DNA of 64,000 bases from Flavobacteriaceae bacterium (GTDB lineage: Bacteria > Bacteroidota > Bacteroidia > Flavobacteriales > Flavobacteriaceae), in NCBI GenBank assembly GCA_030148025.1, contig JASBUG010000009.1, positions 171,828 to 235,827 of the forward strand. Direction: 5' to 3'. The first letter of the stretch is position 1. Each line of letters opens with the position of its first letter. This document shows positions 27,898 to 36,241 of the stretch, piece after piece. Position numbers and translations under genes: made by a program. The notes under the pieces are model-generated. The model was not told where the DNA came from. It saw only the letters and a list, made by a program, of their open reading frames with translations, and searched no databases.

Positions 27898-28822
27898 ATC
27901 AAGAGATTTTAGTGCCTATTTTCAAGATACCTTCTCGTTTTTAAAACAAAACGGAAAGCACTATTTCAAGCACTTCTTTATAATAAATGGCATCTTCCTT
28001 ATCATACTCATGGTCTTGGGCTATTTTTTTACAAAATTCTATTCTGATATTGTTTTTGGTGGCTATTTACAAAATAATCCTAATGCCATTGATGACTATT
28101 TAAATAATAACTCTGGCCTTATTGTTTTATTTGTTCTGGTATTTATTTCGGTCGGACTAATTTCAAGTTTGATCTCTTATGCCTATACACCTATTTATTT
28201 TCAATTATATAGCAAACATGAAAGTTCAAATTTTAGTGTGAAATCGATTATAGATTGCTATAAATTGAATTTTGGAAAACTCCTAGTCTTTTTGATTTGT
28301 GGAATTTTAATAGGTATTCCAATACTCATAGCTACTGGAATTTTAACATTCGTACTAGTCATTACTATTATTGGTATGTTAGCACTACCATTGGTACTTG
28401 GAGCATTCATGCTTTTTTATAGTATGACATTGATGGAATACCTTGAAGACAAAAAAGGAATTTGGGATAGTTTTGGTTATTCATGGACGTTAATGCGATC
28501 AAAATTTTGGGCAGCTATTGGAAGTGTTGGACTCTTTTTCCTGATGAGTTATGTTATTCAAAACGTGGTTACAATTATCCCTTATATTTTTGGTATGGCA
28601 AGTCTTTTTACTACAGTACAAAGCCCTTCACCAAATCCAGACGAAATTGGAGCAATGATGATGATCATTATGCTTATTGTCTTTTTTATAACCTTTGTTG
28701 TTGGCACAATTTTAAACAATATTGTTCAGATTAACCAAGGCATTGTATTCTATAGTCTAAAAGAGGATAAAGAAAATATTAATACTAAAAGTATAATAGA
28801 CCAAATAGGTTCGGGTGAGTAA
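27884..28822 (+). CDS. Multi-pass membrane protein of the MoxR cluster
   Basis: 312 aa with about six transmembrane helices (for example HFFIINGIFLIILMVLGYFF, LIVLFVLVFISVGLISSLI, LLVFLICGILIGIPILIA) and Gly/Ile-rich segments. It starts 14 bp inside the preceding gene. The conserved turn MEYLEDKKGIWDSFGYSWTL separates the two halves. The pattern is like DUF4013/glycerophosphodiesterase membrane-domain proteins, but I cannot assign a family firmly. Its constant neighbourhood with SpoIIM, DUF4129 and MoxR suggests a membrane platform protein of that system. Confidence 0.8.
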   Translation: MQLYKSRDFSAYFQDTFSFLKQNGKHYFKHFFIINGIFLIILMVLGYFFTKFYSDIVFGGYLQNNPNAIDDYLNNNSGLIVLFVLVFISVGLISSLISYAYTPIYFQLYSKHESSNFSVKSIIDCYKLNFGKLLVFLICGILIGIPILIATGILTFVLVITIIGMLALPLVLGAFMLFYSMTLMEYLEDKKGIWDSFGYSWTLMRSKFWAAIGSVGLFFLMSYVIQNVVTIIPYIFGMASLFTTVQSPSPNPDEIGAMMMIIMLIVFFITFVVGTILNNIVQINQGIVFYSLKEDKENINTKSIIDQIGSGE

Positions 28823-29564
28823 ACATTGGCTACATACTATTTTGTTTTGTATTGGTTTTACCTTATCATGGAGTACCTATGGAAATAATGGTGTATTCCA
28901 AAACACTACCGATAGTTTGCAGGTTGACCGTTCTAATGTTAAGCCCCGTACTTTCGAAAACCTTAAAGAGAAGTATAATGACGATGCTTTTGTTTATGAA
29001 CGTACGCTTGAAAATTCTGGTTGGTGGACACGTTTTAAACAGTGGCTCAGTGATTTTTTTCAGGATCTATTTAACTTAAAAAGCCAAGGGCAAGCATCAA
29101 ACATTACAGATATTACTATTAAAATTGGAGGTATTATCTTGTTTTTATTGGTGGCCTATTTCATTTTTAAGGCCATTGTTAATAAAGAAGGACAATGGGT
29201 TTTTGGAAAGTCGTCTGATAAGAGTATTATTCCTGTTACTGATATTGAAAATAACATTCATACAACCAACTTTAAACAACTGATCAAAGACGCTGAAAAG
29301 TCAAATAATTACAGACTCGCTATCAGGTATTACTACTTATGGTTACTAAAACAACTTACCGAAAGTGGTATTATAGATTATGATGTTGAGAAGACCAACA
29401 GTGACTACCAATATGAGATCAAATCTAAATCTATAAAGGAAGGATTTTCATATACCTCATACCTATACAACTATATTTGGTATGGTGAATTTAATGTAAC
29501 AGAAGAACAATTTGGAAAGGCCAAACATGCTTTTATTAATTTTTTAAATCAAACAAAAGCATGA
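28815..29564 (+). CDS. DUF4129 domain protein
   Basis: 249 aa from a GTG start overlapping the previous gene by 8 bp; no better start exists in frame. Signal-like N-terminus (LHTILFCIGFTLSWSTYG), a periplasmic segment with a Trp-rich amphipathic patch (WWTRFKQWLSDFFQDLF), one transmembrane helix (about 97-120) and a cytosolic C-terminal DUF4129 domain (NNYRLAIRYYYLWLLKQLTESG and SDYQYEI). DUF4129 proteins are often fused to transglutaminase-like domains and occur next to MoxR/DUF58. Function unknown. Confidence 0.87.
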   Translation: MSKHWLHTILFCIGFTLSWSTYGNNGVFQNTTDSLQVDRSNVKPRTFENLKEKYNDDAFVYERTLENSGWWTRFKQWLSDFFQDLFNLKSQGQASNITDITIKIGGIILFLLVAYFIFKAIVNKEGQWVFGKSSDKSIIPVTDIENNIHTTNFKQLIKDAEKSNNYRLAIRYYYLWLLKQLTESGIIDYDVEKTNSDYQYEIKSKSIKEGFSYTSYLYNYIWYGEFNVTEEQFGKAKHAFINFLNQTKA

Positions 29565-30757
29565 ATAAAACCGTAAAAATATATGTTGGTATTTTAATTT
29601 TGCTTTTTATTGGTGCTATAGCTATAGAATTCTCCAAGCCCACTCCTATTAATTGGTCAAGAACCTTTAATGAAAAGCACACAATTCCGTATGGCACCTT
29701 CATACTTTACAACGAATTACCTACACTCTTCCCCAATAGCGAAGTACATGATATAGCGGTTTCGCCGTATGAATATTTTGATGCCTTTTACAATTGGGAA
29801 GACTCAACATATACTACAAAAGGGACTTATTTTTACATTGATGATTATGCAGATATTGATGACATTTCTGCTCAAGAAATATTAGATTTCTCTTCCTATG
29901 GGAATAATGTTTTTATATCTGCCAATTATTTACCGCAAAAATTTAAGGACTCACTTCATATTGAAACCGATAATGATTTCAGCTTTAAAGGCTCGGGAAA
30001 TTTCAGTCTTGAAAACCCTGTTTTTAAGAACGATTCTATAACCATAGAAAAAGGTCTTAGCAATATTTATTTTTCGAAACTAGATTCTGTTACGACTACT
30101 GTTTTAGGCTATCAACAATTTAATAAAGACAAACACATAAACTTTATTAAAATAGATTATGGTCCAGGAAACATTTACTTGCATTTACAGCCGGTAGCAT
30201 TTACCAACTATACTTTACTTAAAAAGAAGAATCAAAAATACGCAGCAAGTGTGCTGTCGTATTTACCAAATGAAACTATTTTCTTTGACTCCCGAAACAA
30301 AAAAAGAAATGAACTAGGAAACAGCCCTTTACGATTTATTTTAAGTAAACCTGCTTTAAAATGGGCTTGGTATTTGGGATTAACCGTATTAATAGTATTT
30401 ATATTGTTTAATGCAAAACGCAAACAACGTGTAGTCAAGGTTATTAAACCTTTACAAAATACCACAGTAGCATTTACAAAAACCATAGGCAATCTATACT
30501 ATGAAACCAAAGACCATAACACCATAATAGATAAAAAAATTACATTTTTCTTAGAGCACATTAGACGTAAGTATTTTTTAGACACACACTTGCTAGACGA
30601 AAAATTTGTAAAAACACTATCACTAAAAACTGGTCATAAACAAGGATTCATACAAAAGCTAATTAATGTTATTGTACATTTAAAAGCAAAAGATAGCTGT
30701 ATAGAAGATGATCTCTTGCAGCTCAATAAATTAATAGAAGAATTTTACACTAAATAA
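29561..30757 (+). CDS. DUF4350 domain membrane protein
   Basis: 398 aa. One N-terminal helix (about 7-22), a large extracytoplasmic domain (INWSRTFNEKHTIPYGTFILYNELP is the DUF4350 start, with YIDDYADIDDISAQEILDFSSYGNNVFISA), a second membrane helix (about 270-286, WAWYLGLTVLIVFILF) and a Lys-rich cytosolic tail. The DUF4350 region resembles a class I glutamine-amidotransferase-like or vWA-like alpha/beta fold without an evident catalytic residue. The ATG overlaps the DUF4129 stop by 4 bp. Confidence 0.85.
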   Translation: MNKTVKIYVGILILLFIGAIAIEFSKPTPINWSRTFNEKHTIPYGTFILYNELPTLFPNSEVHDIAVSPYEYFDAFYNWEDSTYTTKGTYFYIDDYADIDDISAQEILDFSSYGNNVFISANYLPQKFKDSLHIETDNDFSFKGSGNFSLENPVFKNDSITIEKGLSNIYFSKLDSVTTTVLGYQQFNKDKHINFIKIDYGPGNIYLHLQPVAFTNYTLLKKKNQKYAASVLSYLPNETIFFDSRNKKRNELGNSPLRFILSKPALKWAWYLGLTVLIVFILFNAKRKQRVVKVIKPLQNTTVAFTKTIGNLYYETKDHNTIIDKKITFFLEHIRRKYFLDTHLLDEKFVKTLSLKTGHKQGFIQKLINVIVHLKAKDSCIEDDLLQLNKLIEEFYTK

Positions 30758-30758
30758 T

Positions 30759-31844
30759 ATGGAAAATTTAGAAGACAATATAAACGATAATCAAGGTAGT
30801 AATGATGTATCAAAAGATGCAAAACAGCAAGAGTTTGAATCTGTCTTATCTGGTGAAGCGGTCAATAACGAACCTGTAAATTTTAAAAGCCGTATTGATC
30901 TATCTGAGTTACAGCAAGGTGTTTCACTTATAAAAGAAGAAATAAGTAAAGTTATTGTTGGTCAAGCTCATATGATAGATATGCTTATAGCTTCGATTTT
31001 AGCTAACGGACACTCATTAATTGAAGGGGTTCCTGGTGTTGCAAAAACCATTTCTGCCAAATTATTATCAAAGTCGTTAGATATTAATTTTAGTCGTATT
31101 CAATTTACACCAGACCTTATGCCAAGTGATATTCTAGGGACTTCGGTTTTTGATATGAAAACATCAGAATTTGAGTTTAAGAAAGGCCCTATTTTTTCAA
31201 ATATGATTTTGATCGACGAGATAAATCGTGCGCCTGCCAAAACACAAGCGGCATTATTTGAAGTTATGGAAGAACGCCAAATAACTATTGATGGCCACAA
31301 ATACAGTATGGAACTACCTTTTATTGTTCTTGCTACTCAAAACCCTGTAGAACAAGAAGGCACCTATAGGTTACCAGAAGCCCAATTAGACCGATTTTTG
31401 TTTAAAATTGATTTAGATTACCCAAATCTAGATGAAGAAATTGAGATCATCAACCGAGAGCAAGCACTTCAAGGTGCATCAAAAACCGATAAAATAACGG
31501 CTCATATAAGTAGAGAACAGATAGCAAAATTTCAAGGTCTGGTAAATCAAATTATTATTGAGTCTCATTTAGTAAAATATATTGCAGATATTATAATAAA
31601 TACTAGAAACAATCCTTTTTTATACTTGGGCGCATCTCCTAGAGCTTCTATTGCTATTTTAAAAGCCAGTAAAGCATTTGCTGCAATGGAAGGGCGTGAT
31701 TTTGTGACACCTGAAGACATAAAAAAAGCAGCAATACCAGTATTGCAACATCGAGTAATTGTGACACCAGAAAGAGAGATGGAAGGCGTTACTACCAAAC
31801 AGATCATTAAACAGATCATTGAAACTGTAGAAATACCACGCTAA
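30759..31844 (+). CDS. MoxR family AAA+ ATPase
   Basis: 361 aa. Acidic N-terminal extension of about 45 residues, then the MoxR core: QAHMIDMLIASILANGHSLI, Walker A EGVPGVAKT (about 91-99), Walker B LIDEINRAP (about 151-159), sensor 1 LATQNPVEQEGTYRLPEAQ and an arginine-finger/lid region ending in ITPER-like VTPEREME. MoxR ATPases remodel or activate partner proteins, often vWA-domain proteins, at the membrane. Here the DUF58 protein two genes downstream is the expected partner. It starts 1 bp after the DUF4350 stop. Confidence 0.93.
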   Translation: MENLEDNINDNQGSNDVSKDAKQQEFESVLSGEAVNNEPVNFKSRIDLSELQQGVSLIKEEISKVIVGQAHMIDMLIASILANGHSLIEGVPGVAKTISAKLLSKSLDINFSRIQFTPDLMPSDILGTSVFDMKTSEFEFKKGPIFSNMILIDEINRAPAKTQAALFEVMEERQITIDGHKYSMELPFIVLATQNPVEQEGTYRLPEAQLDRFLFKIDLDYPNLDEEIEIINREQALQGASKTDKITAHISREQIAKFQGLVNQIIIESHLVKYIADIIINTRNNPFLYLGASPRASIAILKASKAFAAMEGRDFVTPEDIKKAAIPVLQHRVIVTPEREMEGVTTKQIIKQIIETVEIPR

Positions 31845-31859
31845 GTAACTAATAAAAAA

Positions 31860-32210
31860 ATGTTTAATAACCCTTTTTCATTCAAAGGCCGTATTAGAAG
31901 ACTGGAATACATATATTCTATTCTACTCTATATATTCTTGTTTTTTTCTGTATCAAGTTTAACACAAGGCATTTCTTATGGAAAAGAGATATTCTGGGGT
32001 ACATTTTTTGTACTAACTTGGTTTCTAATTGCACAAGGTACTAAACGCTGTCATGATGTTGGTGTTAACGGTTTCTACCAGTTTATTCCTTTTTATTTTT
32101 TGTATCTGGCCTTAGAAGATGGCATTCCTAAAAAAAATAAATATGGTTTAAACCCTAAAGGACTCAAGGGGCCTGAAGAAACTGGAAAAATTCGTAAAAA
32201 TGAAGGCTAA
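31860..32210 (+). CDS. DUF805 membrane protein
   Basis: 116 aa with three to four hydrophobic segments. The start FNNPFSFKGRIRRLEYIYSILLY is the DUF805 signature (GRI-x-R-x-E-Y), followed by FLIAQGTKRCHDVGVNGFYQF, where the R-C-H-D-x-G motif is conserved in the family. Function unknown. Inserted between moxR and the DUF58 gene of the operon; its stop overlaps the next ATG by 1 base. Confidence 0.88.
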   Translation: MFNNPFSFKGRIRRLEYIYSILLYIFLFFSVSSLTQGISYGKEIFWGTFFVLTWFLIAQGTKRCHDVGVNGFYQFIPFYFLYLALEDGIPKKNKYGLNPKGLKGPEETGKIRKNEG

Positions 32211-33541
32211 TGAAATTCTTAAAACCTTTTTACATACAAAACCGTTTTTTCTATGCATGTATTACATTGCTCGTCTTGTTTGTATTAAGCTTTGTATTTC
32301 CACAATGGTTTAACATTGTAAAGCTTCTTTTTTTAGTACTATTAGTTTTTACTGTGTTAGATATATTATTGTTATACACTGCAAAGCATGGTATAAAAGG
32401 ATCAAGGCATTTACCCGAAAAACTTTCTAATGGTGATGAAAACCCTATTTCGTTGTCTATAGACAACTATTATACCTTTCCTATAAACATATTGATTATT
32501 GATGAGATCCCTGAGCAATTTCAAGTTCGCAATTTTAATATAACACGCAAACTAGCAGCTTCAAGTAATATAAAACTACAGTATAATTTACGCCCAACTG
32601 AAAGAGGAGAATATCATTTTGGGAAGCTAAACATTTATGTCACTTCAGTTTTCGGATTGATTGCAAGAAGGTTTAGTTTCGACAATAATGCTATGATTCC
32701 AACCTACCCTAGTTTTATTCAGCTTCGCAAATACGACCTAATAGCCATTAGCAATAATCTTAACCAATATGGCATAAAAAAGGTAAGACGTTTAGGGCAT
32801 ACTATGGAGTTCGAACAAATTAAAGAGTATGTTTTAGGTGATGATTTACGTACTATTAACTGGAAAGCAACTGCCAAGAAAAACCAAATAATGGTAAATC
32901 AGTTTCAAGACGAAAAATCTCAACCTATCTATTCTGTTATCGATAAAGGTCGTGTAATGAAAATGCCTTTTAACGGATTAACACTTCTTGATTATGCTAT
33001 AAATGCGTCGTTAGTAATATCGAATGTTGCCCTTAAAAAACATGATAAAGCTGGTGTGTTTTCGTTCTCCAAAAAAACTGAGAACATGATCGTTGCAGAA
33101 AAAAGGACATCGCAAATGAACTTGATCTTAGAAAGCCTATACAATATTAGCACCGATTATTTTGAAAGTGATTTTGGGCGTTTATATGCCGACATTAAAA
33201 GAAATATCAAACAGCGAAGTTTATTGCTTTTATACACAAATTTTGAAACTCTAGACGGGTTACACAGACAGCTCCCTTATCTAAAAGGAATTGCTAAAAA
33301 TCATTTATTGGTAGTTATATTTTTTAAGAACACCGAATTAAATAGTTTAATTACAAAAAGAGCAGAAACCATTCAACAAGCTTATGATAAAGTAATTGCC
33401 GAAAAATTTGCTTACGAAAAACGACTTATCGTAAATGAGTTAAAGAAATATGGTATTTTTTCAATTCTTACCACACCAGAAGACCTAACATTAGACACTA
33501 TAAACAAATATCTAGAAATTAAGGCGAGAGGACTTATTTAA
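32210..33541 (+). CDS. DUF58 domain protein (vWA-like partner of MoxR)
   Basis: 443 aa. Two N-terminal transmembrane helices (about 16-32 and 37-56), a beta-rich segment (75-150), and the DUF58 core MEFEQIKEYVLGDDLRTINWKATAKKN, in which the G-D-D-x-R-x-I-x-W motif is the family signature. A vWA-like alpha/beta region follows (YSVIDKGRVM, then DYAINASLVISNVALKKHDKAGVFSF). DUF58 proteins are typical MoxR clients. Last gene of the operon starting at 26920. Confidence 0.92.
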   Translation: MKFLKPFYIQNRFFYACITLLVLFVLSFVFPQWFNIVKLLFLVLLVFTVLDILLLYTAKHGIKGSRHLPEKLSNGDENPISLSIDNYYTFPINILIIDEIPEQFQVRNFNITRKLAASSNIKLQYNLRPTERGEYHFGKLNIYVTSVFGLIARRFSFDNNAMIPTYPSFIQLRKYDLIAISNNLNQYGIKKVRRLGHTMEFEQIKEYVLGDDLRTINWKATAKKNQIMVNQFQDEKSQPIYSVIDKGRVMKMPFNGLTLLDYAINASLVISNVALKKHDKAGVFSFSKKTENMIVAEKRTSQMNLILESLYNISTDYFESDFGRLYADIKRNIKQRSLLLLYTNFETLDGLHRQLPYLKGIAKNHLLVVIFFKNTELNSLITKRAETIQQAYDKVIAEKFAYEKRLIVNELKKYGIFSILTTPEDLTLDTINKYLEIKARGLI

Positions 33542-33594
33542 TTAACTTAACGATTTTTCTACCAAAAATACTGGCGCTATTCTCTCCCTTTAAA

Positions 33595-33633
33595 GAGATT
33601 CTTCGCTTCGTTTCTCTCGCTCTGAATGACAAT
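33595..33633. repeat. Degenerate interspersed intergenic repeat (GAGATTCTTCGC...TGAATGACAATT)
   Basis: The segment contains GAGATTCTTCGCTTCG and GCTCTGAATGACAATT. Together they match the widespread Bacteroidota repeat whose reverse complement reads TTGTCATTCTGAGCGAAG. It lies in the 260-bp gap between the DUF58 operon and the DUF2141 gene; otherwise I see nothing in that gap. Confidence 0.5.
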
Positions 33634-33801
33634 TAGTTCTAAGGTTACCTAATACTAAGTCTTAACTAACCGCTAATAACCAATAGTTAACAGCCAAATT
33701 ACAATTCATCCATACAAATCTACAATTGAGTTAAAAGCTTTTAAAAAACTGATTTTCAATTAAGAGTTTTACAGTGTTAATCAATAAAAACACATATCAA
33801 A

Positions 33802-34221
33802 ATGAAAACTCTAGCCAAATTAATCGTATTTGTTTTAAGCATCACATTTGCTAACGCACAAGAAAAAACAGGTAATTCAATAACCGTAACCATCGATAAT
33901 GTAAGAAATGATAAAGGTACTGTAATGTTTGGTTTACATACCGCTGAAACTTTCATGAAAGCACAAGGTGTACAAGGTACCCAAAGTAAAATTGTTGATG
34001 GGAAAGTAACCGTAACATTTAAAAATGTACAACCTGGAACTTATGCAATACTGGCATTACATGATGAAAACAATAATAAGTTGATGGATTTTAAGGAAAA
34101 TGGTATGCCAAACGAAGATTATGGAACCTCGAACAACGTAATGAGCTTTGGACCACCAAATTTTAACGAATCAAAGTTTGAAGTGCAAGACAAAGATCTT
34201 TCAATACATATTAGATTCTAA
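33802..34221 (+). CDS. DUF2141 domain secreted protein
   Basis: 139 aa. Signal MKTLAKLIVFVLSITFANAQ. The body is the DUF2141 beta-sandwich: ITVTIDNVRNDKGTVMFGLH, VTVTFKNVQPGTYAILALHDENNNKLMDFKENGMPNEDYG. The H-D-E-N-x-N-x-x-x-D segment looks like a Ca-binding loop and is the family signature. Secreted; exact function unknown. Single gene, ended by a GC-rich terminator shared with dps. Confidence 0.92.
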   Translation: MKTLAKLIVFVLSITFANAQEKTGNSITVTIDNVRNDKGTVMFGLHTAETFMKAQGVQGTQSKIVDGKVTVTFKNVQPGTYAILALHDENNNKLMDFKENGMPNEDYGTSNNVMSFGPPNFNESKFEVQDKDLSIHIRF

Positions 34222-34254
34222 TATTCATCACAAATACATCAATCAATCAAAATA

Positions 34255-34282
34255 AAAAAGCGACCCTTCCAGGTCGCTTTTT
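34255..34282. terminator. Bidirectional rho-independent terminator
   Basis: AAAAAGCGACC and GGTCGCTTTTT pair around a CTTCCA loop, between the convergent DUF2141 and dps genes. Confidence 0.85.
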
Positions 34283-34307
34283 CTGCTATCAATCAATTCA
34301 TTCCTAA

Positions 34308-34787
34308 TTAGACCGTTTCATTTAACCAAGCCTTCATCATCCAAACAGTTTTTTCTTGCTCAGTAATAAAATCGCTCATCATAGAATTAGTTCCTTCATC
34401 ATTTGCATCATCAGACTTATCCAATAAATCACGCTCAATTTTCAACAGTTCTGTTAAGGAGTCTACTATTAACCTTACTGCCGATTCATCAACAGAAATA
34501 TTTTTTCCAACTGGTACTTTTGCTTCACTTATATAGTCGTTAAACGTATGTAACGGTGTTGCCCCAAGAGTTAAAATACGTTCGGCTATTTCATCAACCT
34601 TAATATTTGTATCATTATATAGTTCTTCAAATTTTACATGAAGATCAAAAAAACGTTTCCCTTTTATATTCCAGTGAATCCCTCTTAAATTTTGGTAATA
34701 CACCTGGAAATTGGCTAACAATCCATTTAAATCTTTGGCTAAACTTTTTGCCTTATCTATATCTAATCCTATACTATTTAATGTCAT
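34308..34787 (-). CDS. dps: Dps family ferritin-like DNA-protection protein
   Basis: 159 aa four-helix bundle. The inter-subunit ferroxidase ligands are all present at the spacing of E. coli Dps: His38 (RGIHWNIKG), His50 and, in the partner helix, Asp65 and Glu69 (VDEIAERI). It oxidises Fe(II) with hydrogen peroxide and stores the iron, protecting DNA in oxidative stress and starvation. No long Lys-rich N-terminal tail, so direct DNA binding is less certain. Divergent from oxyR, with a candidate OxyR operator and a TAAATTTG -7 box in the shared 107-bp gap. Confidence 0.95.
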   Translation of the reverse strand: MTLNSIGLDIDKAKSLAKDLNGLLANFQVYYQNLRGIHWNIKGKRFFDLHVKFEELYNDTNIKVDEIAERILTLGATPLHTFNDYISEAKVPVGKNISVDESAVRLIVDSLTELLKIERDLLDKSDDANDEGTNSMMSDFITEQEKTVWMMKAWLNETV

Positions 34788-34812
34788 TTTTTTTGTGTTT
34801 TTTTATTTACTA

Positions 34813-34820
34813 CAAATTTA
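34813..34820 (-). promoter_or_regulatory. dps promoter -7 box (TAAATTTG on minus strand)
   Basis: Exact TAnnTTTG on the minus strand, 26 bp before the dps ATG. The matching -33 position falls inside the OxyR-like site and has no TTTG, as expected for an activator-dependent promoter. Confidence 0.55.
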
Positions 34821-34830
34821 ATCTATAACA

Positions 34831-34867
34831 ATAGTCTTTTTCTATAAATTTTATTGATAGTTTTTAT
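34831..34867. promoter_or_regulatory. Candidate OxyR operator between dps and oxyR
   Basis: ATAG-N7-CTAT at 34831-34845 is a perfect half of the OxyR tetramer consensus. After exactly 7 bp a weaker second copy ATTG-N7-TTAT follows (34853-34867). The site overlaps the -33 region of the dps promoter. Confidence 0.6.
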
Positions 34868-34894
34868 ATCTTTATAGCCTAAATCAATTTAAAT

Positions 34895-35833
34895 ATGACA
34901 ATTACTCAATTATATTATGTGCTTGCTGTTGCAGAACATCAAAATTTTACCAAAGCAGCAGAAAAATGCTTTGTAACACAACCAACATTAAGCATGCAAA
35001 TTCAAAAATTAGAAGATCAATTAGACATTTTAATTTTTGACAGAAGTAAAAAACCCATAGAACTCACAGAAGTAGGAAAAAAAATTGTGAGTCAGGCAAG
35101 AAATATTGTGAATGAAGCCGATAGAATTCAAGATATTGTTGACCAGCAAAAAGGATTTATTGGTGGCGAATTTAGACTAGGTATTATACCTACCATTATG
35201 CCTACTCTATTGCCAATGTTCTTAAAAACCTTTATAAAAAGATACCCTAAGGTAAAATTAAAGATTGAAGAGCTTACTACTGAGGAAATTATTTCTAGAA
35301 TTAATGATGGCCATTTAGATGCTGCTATAGCTGCAACACCTTTAGAGCACGAAAATATTAAAGAACGCCCATTATATTATGAACCTTTTGTTGGTTATGT
35401 ACCAGATAATCATAGGCTTTCATCAAAAAAAACGCTTGAAATAGACGATCTTGAAATAGAAGACATGCTATTACTTGAGGACGGACACTGCTTTAGAGAT
35501 GGTGTTATTAATCTTTGTAAGACCTTCAAAAAGCACGATGAAGACAAGTTTCAATTAGACAGTGGTAGTATAGAAATGCTGGTTAAGTTATCTAACGAGG
35601 GCTTGGGGATGACCTTACTTCCATATTTACATACACTCGATATAAAAGAAGTTGAGAAAAAACATTTGCACCATTTTGTAAAACCAAGTCCAGCTAGAGA
35701 GGTAAGCATTATTTATCATAACAGCGAATTAAAAATGCAAATTATAGAGGCGCTTCAAAATGTTATTTCAGGTATTATTAGGGGAGCCATTGCGTTTCAA
35801 AATGTTCAAATTATTAGTCCGCTTCCTAAATAA
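34895..35833 (+). CDS. oxyR: LysR-type peroxide sensor OxyR
   Basis: 312 aa. The N-terminal HTH (residues 1-60: QLYYVLAVAEHQNFTKAAEKCFVTQPTLS) is followed by a linker helix and a LysR substrate domain. The two redox cysteines are at positions 199 (EDGHC) and 208 (INLC), identical in number and spacing to E. coli OxyR, so a peroxide-sensing disulfide is strongly supported. The downstream GSIEMLVKLSNEGLGMTLLPY is typical of OxyR. Divergent from dps, its usual target. A palindromic terminator follows. Confidence 0.95.
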   Translation: MTITQLYYVLAVAEHQNFTKAAEKCFVTQPTLSMQIQKLEDQLDILIFDRSKKPIELTEVGKKIVSQARNIVNEADRIQDIVDQQKGFIGGEFRLGIIPTIMPTLLPMFLKTFIKRYPKVKLKIEELTTEEIISRINDGHLDAAIAATPLEHENIKERPLYYEPFVGYVPDNHRLSSKKTLEIDDLEIEDMLLLEDGHCFRDGVINLCKTFKKHDEDKFQLDSGSIEMLVKLSNEGLGMTLLPYLHTLDIKEVEKKHLHHFVKPSPAREVSIIYHNSELKMQIIEALQNVISGIIRGAIAFQNVQIISPLPK

Positions 35834-35834
35834 A

Positions 35835-35858
35835 AAAAGCGACCAATTGGTCGCTTTT
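35835..35858. terminator. Bidirectional terminator, perfect 12-bp palindrome
   Basis: AAAAGCGACCAA/TTGGTCGCTTTT with T/A tracts on both sides, between oxyR and the convergent small gene. The core GCGACC/GGTCGC is the same as in the terminator after the DUF2141 gene. Confidence 0.85.
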
Positions 35859-35863
35859 ATTTT

Positions 35864-36061
35864 TTATGCTTTTAAATAAACTAAACATTTATCTAATTCT
35901 GGGTTCTGCTGTATAAGAGAATTTATAAAAATCTTCAGCTCTTCAATTTCATACGGTAGTAAGCGTTGAAGTGCTTTTTCTAGTTCTCTACAGAACAACG
36001 TAGCATCAAAACTTACCTTTTTAAGTACTGTTTTGGTGTACTCAAACATTGCTCTTGCCAT
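35864..36061 (-). CDS. Small conserved helical protein of unknown function
   Basis: 65 aa, no signal peptide or membrane segment, predicted all-helical: MARAMFEYTKTVLKKVSF, then a Cys in FCRELEKALQRLLPYEIEELKIFI. I recall close relatives of this length as uncharacterised proteins of Flavobacteriaceae, which supports reality together with its own terminator and clean start. The function is unknown; neighbours are oxyR and a TIGR00266 protein, without obvious link. Confidence 0.65.
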   Translation of the reverse strand: MARAMFEYTKTVLKKVSFDATLFCRELEKALQRLLPYEIEELKIFINSLIQQNPELDKCLVYLKA

Positions 36062-36241
36062 AAATAATTCTAGGTTTTAAATAAACAAAAATTAAAAGTA
36101 GATGTGTTCTATAGGCTTTAAATATTTTAGTTATATAACTTTAAATGTAGTAAAAAATTGGATAGATTTTAAATTTAACTAAAACTTTAACAGCCAAAAA
36201 TCACCTAAGTATTCATTATTAGCTCATTAAAAACACGAATG

